DNA of 64,000 nt. Source: Adiantum capillus-veneris. Its lineage: Eukaryota; Streptophyta; Polypodiopsida; Polypodiales; Pteridaceae. Below the pieces are notes generated by a model. It worked only from the letters and a program-made list of their open reading frames with translations, made no database searches and was not told the DNA's origin. The stretch spans positions 91,313,340 to 91,377,339 of the forward strand of contig CM043971.1 in the NCBI GenBank assembly GCA_014529385.2. Direction: 5' to 3'. Position numbers and translations under genes: made by a program. Shown here piece after piece: positions 10,440 to 21,293 of this stretch; the stretch's first letter is position 1, and each line of letters starts with the position of its first letter.

Positions 10440-11850
10440 AAGTAGTCTCTTTCATGAACTCTTTTAAAGATGTTTTTGCTTGGTCCTTCAAGGATTTGGA
10501 AGCGATCCCACCAGAATTGGGTGTCCATACTATCCCTCTGGTTGAAGGGGCTAAGCCTGTCAGAGATCGAGCTTACAAGCTCAACCCAAAGTATGCAGAA
10601 GCTGTCAAGTCAGAGCTAGAAAAAATGCAAGAGGCAGGGATCATTGTACCTGTGGAGCACTCTGAGTGGTTATCACCCAGGGTGATAGCGCCTAAGAAGC
10701 AGTCCAATAAATCCGTGTGTGCGTAGATTACCGCGCTCTGAACAATGTAACTATCCCAGATGGTTTTCCCACACCTTTCATTGAGCGAGTGCTAGCAGAT
10801 GTAGCAGGGCATGTATTGTGCAGTTTCATGGATGGGTTCAGTGGATACAATCAGTAGGGCATCCATCCAGGTGATCAGATTAAAACAGCTTTCGTGACTC
10901 CCTGGGGTATTTTTATTTACACTAAAATGTCGTTTGGGTTGAAAAGTGCTCCACCTTCCTTCAATCGCACATTATATCTCATATTCTATCCCTTGCTAAC
11001 GAATTATCTTCGCATCTTCATGCATGATTTTTCAACTTTCTCAGGTGCTCACTGCTCAACCCCAGTGGGAATCTAGAGGAGCACCTCGCTCAACTCTCTA
11101 CTGTCTTTATCAGGTGCACAGAGGCACGCCTGAAGCTCAATCCAAACGAATGTCATTTTTTGGTCACTGAAGGTACACTTCTAGGCCATGTAGTGTCTGC
11201 TAAAGGTTTAGCGTCCAACCCAGAGAAGATAGTAGATATCTTGAAGTTACCGCCTCCAATCAACCCTAAAGGTGTTCAGAGCTTTGTAGGCCATACAAGC
11301 TATCATCGCAGGTTTATACGCATGTATGCACAGGTGGCTCAACCACTGACCCGACTCACCAGTGCTATTGTACCCTTCCAATGGTCCAAACCTATAGCTG
11401 AAGCATTTGCATATCTCAAAAACCGCCTCACTAAAGCACCTATTCTACTGGCTCTCGATTGGTCTCTTCCTTTTCATGTGCATACTGATGCCAGTCAACT
11501 GGCTGTGGGTGTTGTGCTGTGGGTGTTGTGCTAACTCAGCCTAGTAAGGAGTACAACTTGGATCGCCCAGTTCACTATGCAAGTCGCCTGCTAACCAAAG
11601 CAGAGCGCAACTATAGCACCACAGAAAGGGAAGGTTTGGCTATTGTGTATGCCTTACAAAAATTTCGCCATTATTTATTAGGGGTCCACTTCACGATTAT
11701 TACTGATCACCATGCCCTGCGCTATCTGCTTAGTAAGCCGCAAGTTGCAGGTCGAGTATGGCGATGGTTACTCTTACTTCAAGAGTTTGATTTCGAAGTG
11801 GTACTCAGATCCGACAAACATCATGTTCTTGCTGACCACCTCTCTCGCAT
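10440..11850 (+). pseudogene. Element I reverse transcriptase and RNase H
   Basis: RT begins near FKDVFAWS (10466) and includes AYKLNPKYAEAV, YRALNNVTIPDGFPTPFIE, FMDGFSGYNQ and MSFGLKSAPPSFNR. The catalytic pair, normally xxDD, reads FMHDF at 11017-11031: the first Asp is changed to His (CAT at 11023). RNase H follows, with VHTDASQ, STTEREGLAIVYAL, TDHHALRYLL and LADHLSRI. A 14-bp tandem duplication at about 11504-11531 shifts the frame inside RNase H. In-frame stops occur, for example at 10724. RT and RNase H copy the element RNA in the particle. Confidence 0.9.
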
Positions 11851-11859
11851 TCGCACAGG

Positions 11860-12720
11860 TGAAGAAGCAACATGGGTTGCAGATGACTTTCCACATAGCA
11901 GTCTCTATAAGGCGGATACCACTCCCGAATGGTACGGCGATGTCTTGCATTTGCTATCTACTGGTCTATACCTTGAGAATGTGTCTCCACTACACAAGAG
12001 AAGATTTCTTTTAAAGTCTAGGTCATTCACTTTGATTGGAGGCCAGCTCTACAAGTCAGGACCAGATGGTGTTTTGAGACGGTGTGTCTCTCCTCATGAG
12101 GCTGAGAATATTCTCGAAGATGGCCACCAATGGGACCATAGTCACATCACCGCCCAGAAGATTCTACAGAGTGGTCTATGGTGGCCCTATGTTTTTCGAG
12201 ATGCAATTGCCTATGTGAAAGTATGTGATGTGTGTCAGCGCTGTAAACATAAACCAAGCAAGCAATCCAACCGTCCTCTGCAGGTCTCTATGGCATGGCT
12301 GCCCTTTGAGCGATGGGGCATAGATTTTTTGGGTCCAATTGCTCCTCCGGCCCAGCCAAGTAACCGGAAATATCTGCTGGTGGCTACAGATTATGCAACC
12401 AAGTGGGTTGAGGTACTGGCGACAACAAATTGCACTAGCAATATTGTAGCCAAGTTCTTGTATGAAAATATTATGTGCAAGTTTGGATGTCCCCTAGAGA
12501 TCACCAGTGATAGGGGCAGTCACTTTGTTGACGAAATGATTTCAACCTTGCTTGCCAACTATAAGATTTTTCATCGTAAGTCTTGCTCTTATTACCCTAG
12601 AGCAAATGGGTAGGCCGATAGCACCAACAAGGTTCTGATAGCCCTTCTGCGGAAAGCATGTCATCTCCATCCGGCATCTTGGGCTCAAGCTATCCACGGC
12701 AACCTTTGGGCATACCTACT
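11860..12720 (+). pseudogene. Element I integrase
   Basis: The N-terminal HHCC zinc site is visible in HQWDHSH and CDVCQRC (about 12127-12243). The core has FERWGIDFLGPI (catalytic Asp), VATDYATKWVE and ITSDRGSHF (second Asp). The third acidic residue lies in ADSTNKVL, where Glu is replaced by Asp, and is preceded by a TAG at 12611. The block WGIDFLGP with SDRGSHF is typical of the Athila/Tat branch. The C-terminus breaks off at 12720, where an inverted RT segment begins. Confidence 0.88.
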
Positions 12721-12842
12721 GTAGATAAAAATACCCAAGGAGTCACGAAAGCCGTTTTAATCTGATCACCTGGAAGGATGCCCAACTGATTGTATCCACT
12801 GAACCCATCCATGAAATTGTACAATACATGCCCTGCTACATC
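12721..12842 (-). repeat. Inverted copy of element I RT segment
   Basis: This 122-bp stretch is the reverse complement of 10798-10920 in the same element, with roughly 115 of 123 positions matching by eye and one single-base indel. The source segment encodes the RT region around FMDGFSGYNQ. Homology stops sharply on both sides: integrase lies to the left and the extra ORF to the right. Confidence 0.9.
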
Positions 12843-12868
12843 CAGAGTGACGAGTCTCTACTGGGCCA

Positions 12869-13444
12869 GTGTCTTTTCCAAAACTTCATGACAAGTCGAC
12901 GACTTCTCCCTCGGAGATTCCTCTACCTTCTTCCCCAATATTCACCCATACTGATGCCAACATATCACTTACTCCACCTGCAACAACCATCTCAGCTCCC
13001 ACTCCACCAATAGTACCTACTCCTAGCGAGCCAGCTGTGCCACCTGAGAGTCCTCCAGTATCATCTTCAGGGGTAGCCGACTCTACTTCTCTGCTACACC
13101 TTTCGGGGAAAGTATTACAAGACTTCAGGAATGCTATCGCCACCATAGAGCTTGGAGCGGAACAGTTAGCTGTCACGCACCAGCGCCACTCTACCATATA
13201 CGCAACTATGGAGGGATCTCTAAAGGTCGCCGAGAGTGCCATCTCAGATCGGGATGCTACGATTTTTGCACTGCAACAAGCTTTGAAAATAAAGTCAGAC
13301 ATCATTAAAGACCTTAAAGCACAGGTACAAGGATTTCAAGATGTGCTTCTACATGGAGATAGGTCTACCCAGGCTCAGGGCTCCGATCTACGTGGGGTTT
13401 GGATGGACTCGATCAGGGCCAACAATGTAGACTACAGCAACACG

Positions 13445-13475
<31 letters not shown>

Positions 13476-13476
13476 T

Positions 13477-13509
<33 letters not shown>

Positions 13510-13930
13510 TTGGAGTGGGGTTTGGATGGACTGGATCCAGAGGCCACCAATGCATACTACACGTCCTTCTCAACAATTTATGGGACTCTACACACAGCCT
13601 CCAGTTCAGTTCTACAATCACCAGTATCCTTAGGGGTTTCAGTTGGCGCCATTGTCTCAGACGCGGACCGTTCCTTGCTGCAACGGTGTTGCTGGTGCAC
13701 AACACCATGGTTGTGTTACTCGACATCCTCAGTACACTATAGGACAGGTGCTACCCTCTGCCCTGCAACAGGTGGCTGCTCCCTTCAGAGGTGGCCCTAC
13801 TCCCTTGCCAGGCGGCCCAGTTATGGCCAGCAGAGCCCACCCACAGCAGGGTTCTACCATTGATTTGATGGCTCCACCTCCAGAGACTGATGCTTTGGGT
13901 GGTGTGACGACTAATCTTTTTCTTGGGTGA
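12869..13930 (+). CDS. Extra 3' ORF of element I (unknown protein, coiled coil and Ser-Gly repeat)
   Basis: A 254-codon frame (12869-13633) ends in a single TAG, and the same frame stays open to 13930, so the ancestral product was probably about 350 residues. The first 70 residues are rich in Pro, Ser and Thr. A helical segment of about 85 residues with heptad-like spacing follows, as in IATIELGAEQLAVTHQRHS and FALQQALKIKSDIIKDL. A run of Ser-Gly dipeptides is encoded by a hexamer repeat, and the tail is rich in Pro and Gln. I see no signal peptide or membrane segment, so it does not look like an envelope protein. The start is uncertain because the inverted RT piece lies just upstream. I do not recognise the family. 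Confidence 0.6.
13445..13509 (+). repeat. Hexanucleotide microsatellite coding for Ser-Gly
   Basis: About eleven tandem TCAGGC units, one of them TTAGGC, encode alternating Ser and Gly in the frame of the extra ORF. The hexamer length keeps the frame whatever the copy number. Confidence 0.9.
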
Positions 13931-14054
13931 CTGCATGACGGTCTTTTCACCATGGCAAAACAGTGCAGTAGTGGTTTATTTTGCAATCTTACAATCTTTT
14001 AGCAGTTTCGTGTTTCTCTCACCGAGACGGTGAGTGGTTTTGTGGTGGGCAACC

Positions 14055-14653
14055 TGTAGCAGGGCTATAGTGTCACTGGCACGGACAGACAGTCAGTCAC
14101 AATTGGTCAGGTTTCACACTGGACGGACTCTCTTGTCGGGTCAGTGACACGTGGCAAGGATACGGGCGGTGGTCCACTCGACACCGTGGCAAGCGCACCA
14201 CCACCACAGTTCAAAGATAGGCTTAGTTGGACTAGATATTGGTGAGCCGTTGGTGGCTCTTTATGGTTGTATATATCCGCAGCTGTTTGCGCTTTTTATT
14301 TAGATTTGATATGGTTTTAGATCCAGTCTTGAGTTTTGAGTCTAGAGTTCTGGACGCCACTATCACTCTCCCTACACATTGGAGCCTCGACACCCCCATT
14401 GTAGCTTGAATCCTGAGCTTGGAGTTGTGTGTGCTGTCAGCCAGAGTTGTATGGTTCTTTGAGCTTGTCGAGTTCCATAGAGTTGAGTCTACAGTTGTGT
14501 TTTGTTTTGAGTCGTATTGCGTTTTGAGTCATATTTCGTTTCTGTGTTTGCGTCATATTCCTGTGTGATGTTTCTTCTGTTGGAGTGAGGTTTCATGCAT
14601 ACTGCACTGAGGAGCACCCAATCTAGAGAGCACGACACCTTTTCCTCGCTACA
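14055..14653 (+). repeat. Element I 3' LTR (599 bp)
   Basis: It starts TGTAGCAGGG and ends CGCTACA, a perfect 6-bp inverted terminus. It is paired with 6317-6919. The TATA-like TATATA is at 14270-14275. The base-rich stretch upstream (14030-14054) is only weakly purine-rich, so I do not define a polypurine tract. Confidence 0.93.
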
Positions 14654-14658
14654 ACCCC

Positions 14659-15212
14659 GAACTCAGCTGGGCGGAATTTGGTGCAGTGGGTATGCACAAG
14701 AGGGGAGTCGCTCCACTCCCTTGTCAATAAATTGCCCCGATTTTTTATACTAAAGTCACTGATGTCTCTTTTGAGTTTCAGGGATACTGTGGGCTGACAA
14801 TATTCTGTTGTATGACTTTATGAACTGGAATTCCCGATAATATGATAATGATTTGTTCTTGACTTGTCTAAGTGCAGGAACTGATAGACGAAATGAGTGC
14901 AACATTTTAGTCTGAAAGATCTCGATAGACATGATTGCAATAAGGATTAGTTAATTGGACATATATGAGGTCGAGAGTGGATCTAGATGCGATTACTAAA
15001 TACGTTGCCGATTAATCATGGTTTGAGATACGAATGCATTTTGAATGTGATTTGTCATGTGATTTCTTGTGATGTCCTCTGATATGATTGTTGATTGGTA
15101 CATGTGCTAGATGTGTTGTTCCTAGTGCGTCAGTACTAACAGTCAGTGTCTACTAAAACAGTTTATGGCCTTTGTCTGTTTTGCAGGCGTAATCGAGGGT
15201 GATTACAATGCT
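14659..15212 (+). other. G0 3' untranslated region
   Basis: This non-coding stretch lies between the chromodomain and the polypurine tract. It matches 58190-58779 of G1, for example in GGATACTG, AACAATATTCTG, ATCTAGATGC and ATTACTAAATACGTTG. The match confirms that 5179-6316 and 14659-15792 were one element before element I arrived. Confidence 0.8.
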
Positions 15213-15228
15213 TTCAAGAGGGGGGTAT
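15213..15228 (+). promoter_or_regulatory. G0 polypurine tract
   Basis: TTTCAAGAGGGGGGTA directly precedes the 3' LTR. The same string precedes the 3' LTR of G1 (58780-58795) and, on the minus strand, that of H (47056-47071). It primes plus-strand DNA synthesis. Confidence 0.85.
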
Positions 15229-15792
15229 GTCACAAACCAGTGACGTAGCAACACACTCCCAAAGCAGCAGTCCCGGAAATTACGCTGTAGGGCTGATGTG
15301 GCAAGTACGGACCCCCGGAAAATGCGGCGAGATTTGCGACAAGATTTCCGGAAAGCAAGTTGACGTATCAGTCCGCACGGCAGCTGTATGGAAGGCAGCT
15401 TTTTGCGCAAGAGAAAAAACTATGCAAGTTTCTTTTGGGAGAAGCTCTTGAAGCCATGCTTTATTTTTTTTGAAGAAGATTTTCATTTTGAAGCTTTTGG
15501 GGCTCTGCTTTTGGCATCCCTTGTAAACCAATAAATAGATGGTTGGGCTCCCACTTCTCAAAGCATCTAGACGCATAGTCTGAGACTGAGACCGCTCCAA
15601 CTCCTTGTACTTTGAGTTGCAGATTAATACAAAAAGAAATACCGAAAGGGGCGCCAGTCCTAGGGGCCAATATCTCTAGGCACAGAACTCCGCCGGGTCG
15701 TGTCGAATCAATTGTGAACTGTGAACTGTTTTGAAGTGAATCTCTGCTGTGTCGCAGTAGAATCTTGACTTGGAGTGTCCAAATCTGTTACA
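15229..15792 (+). repeat. G0 3' LTR (564 bp)
   Basis: It starts TGTCACAAACC and ends CTGTTACA. It contains AAATACCGAAAGGGGCGCC at about 15638-15656, a core shared with the LTRs of G1 and H. Unlike the G1 LTR it has no (TC)n tract in the corresponding U5 position. Confidence 0.9.
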
Positions 15793-15797
15793 TTGTC

Positions 15798-16500
15798 AGT
15801 TGAGGAGGCTTGATGGGTCAGTTGCTACAGAGCCGGAGGATATGAGTGCAGTTGCTACTGACTTTCACCGTGAGTTGCTTTCAGCTGAGCCACAGTCAAA
15901 GCGCCAAGATGCATGTAGAGAGTAGGTTTAAGCACAGATGTCTTGGCTAGTTACTGAGGAGATGTGTAAGAGACTAGAGATGCCTTCTTGGAGTATTGGG
16001 AGTTTCTCGGTCGTGATCTTTGTAGCGCTTACCGGCACATTTTGTACACAGGAGAGATGCCTCAGAGCATGAGTGAGGGCTTGATATACCTTATCCCCAA
16101 AGAGGGAGGATCCTTGGATGAGATTCGGCAGAGGCGGCCCATCAACATGCTCATCAATCTACAGATGTGCGCACAGTCACGTGTATTTGGCACGGGGAAG
16201 AGGGGAACACTTCATGCTCACACATTCGATTAGACAGGGATGCCCTCTTGCCCCCTTCCTTTTTCTCTTCTATGCTGAGGCGATGAGCAGATTTTGGACT
16301 CCACAGGAGGTTGGTTTGCGTGGATTAGAGCTACCTATTAGGGAAGACGAGCTATTGGATGCTGAGCTTGCTGTTGATTCAGGCATGTACTTGGAGGGCC
16401 AGGAGGCCAATTTGCACAGGTGTGAGCAAGCTCTTGAGGTTTATTGTTGTGCATCGGGAGCAACTGGACAAAGACAGTGGCTTTCTTGATGGGCAGTGTT
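15798..16500 (+). pseudogene. LINE-A ORF2 reverse transcriptase (internally deleted)
   Basis: The blocks visible are LRRLDGS, then IYLIPKEGGSLDEIRQRRP (about 16086-16142), then HSIRQGCPLAPFLF (about 16223-16267). The usual 100 or more residues between the second and third blocks are missing, so there is an internal deletion near 16165. The FADD/YADD catalytic block is replaced by a degenerate stretch around LLDAELAVDSG (about 16349). Several frames are needed to read it. RT copies LINE RNA at the nicked target. Confidence 0.75.
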
Positions 16501-17915
16501 CCGACGCCCGATTGGTCGCCTAAAGATGGCTTCAAGTGGATACTTCCAAGGACACCCGTACGCTACTTGGGCTGTCAGGTTGGTTTAATTCTGTCTCCAG
16601 AGCAGCATACTGCTCCCCTCCTCTCCATTGGAGGAAACTCCTACATTGGAGCTTGGCACGGCTCTCTTTGGCTAGCATGATTGTAGTGGCCAACAAGGTG
16701 CTTTTGGCTACTTTGTGGTACATCACGTCTTGCTGGATCTTCTTGAGCTCCTGCATTAGCCAGCCAGAGATCAGGAACTTTTTGTGATCAGGGCACGACA
16801 CCCAGTCGACTCGGGCCAAAGTATCATGGCAAGTCATCACTTTACCTTGTTCTTAGGGAAGGTTGGGGATTATCGACCAAAGGCGACAGAGTAGAGCCCT
16901 CCTTGGGAAGCTTATGGTCAGAGGACTTCTTCCACGGGAGGAGCCCTAGAAGGAGTTATTGCTACACCGAATTCGTACCGAAGTCCCACATACGGGCGGC
17001 CCATGGAGCCCTTCCATCACGTGGATCTTCACAGAGATGCACAGAGTTGACTTGAGCAGGAGTTCGGAGGACCTCTTTGCTGCGAGCTTGCTTAGGTCCT
17101 AGGAGCAGCTGCAGAGGGGCCTTGAGCAACACAAGCCACATGCATTGAAGAGCTCTTGAGGCAGCCTGTTGTTTGGAACCCCAGGGTCAGCACACAGTGA
17201 GGCCACTTGGTTGGTAGCAGGCCCAACTTTTTTTGGGCTCCCATGGCAGAGGGTCGGGCCCCTACTTTTGGGGACTGGCTGCAATTTTTAGGTCTTTCTG
17301 AGGAGATTCAGAGCATCCAGCTATGTGGCATGAGGGGGGTGCAGAGCATGTGTCAGGATATTACGGAGGCTATACCTATTGAGTGGCATATCCCTCTTGA
17401 GACAGCAGCTCCCAAATGGATGGGGGATTTCACGCGATTGGAGGTCCTCATCACAACTACAGCTTGCTCAGAGTCAGGATCCTGCATGTTTTCTGAGGTT
17501 TAGGGAGAGGGTCGTCTTCACAAAGTCTCGGTAGAGGCACCACAGGTTGCTAAGTGTTGTTTACAGAGGATCCGAGTTGTCGCCATCTGTGGAAGGACTT
17601 GTGTCATAGATCCCGACCCGGAAGATATTGAGTCAGGACACTAGCTTTGGGCTTGGGAGTGCTGTCCTTTGGTAGGAGTGCAGTGGGAACCAGAAGAGTG
17701 GTTTTTAGCGAAATCCTTTCTCTTCAACCAATTACCAAGGGACCCCTTTCTTCCAGTACACAGCTCGTTTGGGGCGCCACACGTACTAACAGCACAAAGA
17801 GAGGCTCGCCCTTCTGCAGCACTTCACTGGCAAGAGGAGGGTCTGAAAGCAGAGTTCTTGTCACGGTTCTGGGAGCGCTTGTGGGACAGCCGACAGCAAA
17901 CAGCAGAGGAGAGTC
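16501..17915 (+). pseudogene. LINE-A ORF2 RT thumb and connecting region
   Basis: The segment VRYLGCQVG (about 16557) and a helical stretch around WSLARLSLASMIVVANKVLLATLWYI (residues in two short blocks) correspond to the plant LINE region after the catalytic core. Beyond about 16850 the frame changes often and only scattered pieces can be read. The region lies correctly between RT and zf-RVT. Confidence 0.55.
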
Positions 17916-18240
17916 ACCATGTTTCATTGGCTAGTTGCACATAGAGCTACTGCAATTGGGAGTAGGTTTGTACATAGTGGTTTCTTGGCAGCATGTGCAG
18001 CTTGTGGCCACCCATTGGAGACTCAGCGTCACAATCTATGGGACTGCCCCATCGCACACCAGGTTTGGCTTCGGATTCTTCGGCTGATGCCAACACTTTC
18101 CACAGCCAGCCAGTACACTTGGGGTGCTGCAGCTTGGTCCACACTCACGAGCCCAGTGCTTCGTTTTGAGATGGTTTCCATCAGCAGGATGATAGTGATT
18201 CAGGAGGGCCGGCCTACACTCAAGCCTGCCACAGAGCTCA
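17916..18240 (+). pseudogene. LINE-A ORF2 C-terminal zf-RVT zinc-binding domain
   Basis: The frame reads FHWLVAHRATAIGSRF, then CAACGHPLETQRHNLWDCP, then HQVWLRIL. Cys-X2-Cys, ET, His and Cys are in the spacing of the zf-RVT domain found at the end of plant L1-type ORF2 proteins. Downstream, 18240-18720 is decayed C-terminus and 3' UTR. Confidence 0.8.
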
Positions 18241-18720
18241 TCCCCCCAGGAGTGGTGCAGTGATAGAGAGTGGTGTTGGGAGCTCATCTGCGGATTGACA
18301 ATCTGGTTCATCTAGCGGGCAAGTTGCTTTCGCATCTTCGAGGCTCAACCTGTCCCACTGGCAGAGACTGTTCGTGATATCTGGCTCGAGCTGATCCATA
18401 CACTCAGAGGTCAGTTTGAGAGACTTTAGGGCGGCTCCGACCGCATGTGGCAGCACTACGTGGCCTTCCTACGACTTTGGCGCCTTGGACCCTTCTTCAC
18501 CATGGTCCATGGCATGCCGAGATGGCATTACTTGCCACCAGTGTAGCTTTTCGCTCCTCCCCTCTGGTGATTAAGCCTTCTTTGTACATATCTTGTCTTT
18601 TCATTGGGAGAGTCTGCCCATGTTTTGATGTAGTCCTCTATAACAGAGGCCTAGCCCTTTGGGCAATATTCTTAACTAACGGAAGGATCTTTTTCTTGGG
18701 GGGGAAAAAAGTTAATAAGT

Positions 18721-21218
18721 ATGTTTAGATTGTTGCTTTTTCTGTGTTAGGTTTGCCTCACACATCCAAAAGCAACCTTAGGGAGTGTAAAACTATTCTT
18801 CAATGTGCTAGACGCCTGTTTGAACTTTGAGCAGTTTAGGAAAGTGTAGAACCTGTTCCTACGTGCGTGACAGGCTTGTACTCACACTATGGGAGTGGAG
18901 TCTGGAGGTATGGAGTGTAGTCCCTATTTTGATTATGTACTTACACTTCAAAGTAAAATTGGGATATTCAGTGTTTTCTATTAATGAATTGGATATGTTA
19001 AAGGCAACATCTCCAGACTTTGGCATCATTGATGATAGGATTGATCATGTTTTGTTGGAAGCACGCTTTCACACTACATCAGTGATTAGGATAATGTCAA
19101 GATTGGTTTTGTGGGAGTTTGAGATACTCTCTTACTGCACAGGGAACTTTATCGTCAGGTTTTGTAGAGTATTCCTGCATACGTTGAGGATGATACTCAC
19201 AATACACAGATTCATTCACAAGTTGTATTTGGGAAAGTTTGAGATGACATCTCGCTCCCAAACACATTATTAATTTATTTTTTTAATTTAAATTTATCGT
19301 ATCGTCTTTGTGTGTATTTCACTCTTATTTCCCTACTCTAGGTCACTTAAAACATGTTTGATCACCTACTAGCACTACTAATGTGTGAGCTTATGTCATG
19401 TTCGTGCTCCACATATAAATTGTCTTCATAGAGTATCCTTGTCATGTCTTAGAGGCTAGCTATTCACACTCCACCAATTACTTAGCTCGACCAACAACAG
19501 CTAACATTATCTTTGTGCAAGCTGGTTTGTTAGGTGTTGTAGAATATTCTTGTGTAAGTTAGAGGTCTGTACGCGCACTCGATAATGTTCTATACTACAA
19601 TTACTTATTTTTTTAATGATTTCTGGTCTTGTGATATGAACTTTGTCAAATATTCAATTGCATGTCATTTCATTACCGTGTACATAGCATCGCCATAGTA
19701 TGCATCATGTCTTTGGCATTGTCGTCATGCACTTGAAAATTATTCTGCTTTGAGAAATGGAGTTTTCTTATGAAACAAGTGCTTGCAAGTTGTAGGTTGG
19801 TGATTGTGTTTATGTACATACGCTTTGTTGGGTTGATACACAATTTCATTTCATTGACAATTCCACATGGGTTTCCAGGGTCATGACCATGGCACCGCCT
19901 CTGGTGACAAAGATCATCAAAGCAAAGAATGTATATGAACAATACAATTTCATGTTACTCGTACGAGTTGGCAAAGCAAAATTTGCGCATCGCATTTGCT
20001 ATAGAGATGTTTTAAATACTTTTGACAATCTCATCCGAGCATTGGTGTAGTGTACTTTCGCCAAACTCCAACCCAAATTTTCCTTTACCTTCCTCTTGAG
20101 CTTGCTCGCAAATAAAAAGATAAACAAGGAAAGTGCCGACTTTTTGACCATATTAATGTGAGAACAAATTCAATGGTTCACCACTATCGGCTTTTCCCCA
20201 GCTTTGAGATGAAGATGCATTAGTTCATGATCCGCATCCTTCTTTGAACGGCAAAACAAAGGTAGAATGACCCACTTGCAAGAGTTCCCAACAAGACAAA
20301 GAGCCATTAGCCTCTCTTGCAGTGATGATGTCCTTTCTCTCTACAGCCAACAACCATAGAGATCCTACAAGCACCTTGCCTGGGAAAGGTGCTACTGGTT
20401 CCAGTTAGCAAAGTCACCATAAAAGATGTTTCACTTTTTGAAGAAATTTAGGCCGGAAAATGTATAAGGCGGGTGGAAGGAGGCTTGCCAGTTGATATCT
20501 TGGCAGTACAGGAAGCCACCATCACCTCTTTTCGACACAGACCAATCATTGCTCCTCTTAGGCTTGTGCGGAAACTAGCAAGACCTACGATAATCTTCGA
20601 GTGCTGGAACGGGGGCCAAATCAATCAACCGCCAGAAAAGCTTCTCAGTTAGTGCCCAATGTTTTTGAGACACACTCGGCTCCCTCTTTTCAAAGCCTAC
20701 ATTTTTCAGACCATCAACAAATTGTTGTGGACCATGGAGCATATACATCACATTAATTCATGCAAAATGATCACCATGTTGCACTTCCAAGAACACAAGG
20801 TTTATAATGGGCTTACAAATTGAGGCAAAGCAACAATGTTTTCCACAAACAAGAGTTTTCTTGCTCTCCTGTTCTTGCCCTAGCCACTATTCACTTGAAA
20901 ACAACGCTACAGATGTGTGGCGCATAAATGTATATCTAGCAATCCCTCCCTTTCAGTAAGTCCCGAGATATTATATAATGTGGTAGCAGATTCCCTTAGC
21001 AAGATGCCTATTATAAATGAATCGAGTTTTACTTGATTCAACAATGATCTACTTGAATCATTATGAGATGAATTCTGCTCGGGCCAGCGCGTAGGGCAGA
21101 TGGGGCACGACTGTGGGAAGGGTCTGAGGCGAGGCAGAGGCTGGAGGGGCTATGATCGCGGCAGCACCAGGCAGAGGATCCCCGCACGCACCAAGGCAGC
21201 GTGGAGAAGGCCATCGCT

Positions 21219-21222
<4 letters not shown>
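18721..21222. other. Unassigned segment, weak retroelement hints only
   Basis: No gene is supported. A plus-strand frame around 20440-20560 contains LPVDILAVQEA, faintly like a LINE endonuclease block, and a frame near 20975 reads NVVADSLSK, faintly like the end of an RNase H domain. Each is too short to assign. 21100-21222 is GC-rich and reads as Arg/Gly-rich residues before the (CT)n tract. Confidence 0.4.

Positions 21223-21291
<69 letters not shown>
21223..21291 (+). repeat. (CT)n microsatellite at the 5' junction of LINE-B copy 1
   Basis: An uninterrupted run of about 69 bp of CT ends exactly where a 5'-truncated LINE-B copy begins (CCAAAGGGTATGCAAAG). Confidence 0.95.

Positions 21292-21293
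<2 letters not shown>

Larger units (their letters stand above)
6317..14653 (+). mobile_element. Element I: complete Athila/Tat-like Ty3/gypsy element, inserted in G0
   Basis: The element is flanked by ACCCC at 6312-6316 and 14654-14658, a perfect 5-bp target duplication. The LTRs (6317-6919 and 14055-14653) end with the inverted termini TGTAGC and GCTACA; the left copy starts TATAGC through one substitution. The order gag, zinc knuckles, protease, RT, RNase H, integrase is that of Ty3/gypsy. There is no chromodomain, and an extra ORF lies between integrase and the 3' LTR, as in Athila and Tat lineages. Stops, frameshifts and a changed RT catalytic motif show that it is inactive. Confidence 0.93.
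5179..15792 (+). mobile_element. G0: Ty3/gypsy element with chromodomain, inserted in LINE-A
   Basis: The element is bounded by TTGTC at 5174-5178 and 15793-15797, a perfect 5-bp target duplication. It starts with a 50-bp piece of the 5' LTR (TATCACAAACC, where the 3' LTR has TGTCACAAACC) that jumps directly into integrase at about 5229. It continues through the integrase C-terminus and a chromodomain, is interrupted by element I at 6317-14653, then has a 3' untranslated region, a polypurine tract and the 3' LTR (15229-15792). PBS, gag, protease, RT and RNase H are all deleted. Family members in this window are G1 and, more distantly, H and K. Confidence 0.88.
15793..18720 (+). mobile_element. 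LINE-A, 3' half
   Basis: It resumes immediately after G0 with QLRRLDGS, continuing the reading that ended at 5178. It contains RT blocks, an RT C-terminal region and a zf-RVT zinc finger, then a 3' UTR. The end is placed near 18720 after a stretch reading GGGGAAAAAAGTTAATAAG. I could not identify a target duplication for the LINE itself. Confidence 0.8.

Noticed and set aside
13399-13863. Frame with Arg-Leu repeats overlapping the element I extra ORF.
   Set aside because: It is the alternate-frame reading of the TCAGGC microsatellite. The Ser-Gly frame has the longer and more structured protein.
20440-21035. LPVDILAVQEA and NVVADSLSK read as endonuclease and RNase H remnants.
   Set aside because: Each match is under a dozen residues, in different frames and without neighbouring motifs. 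I kept it as a hint only.
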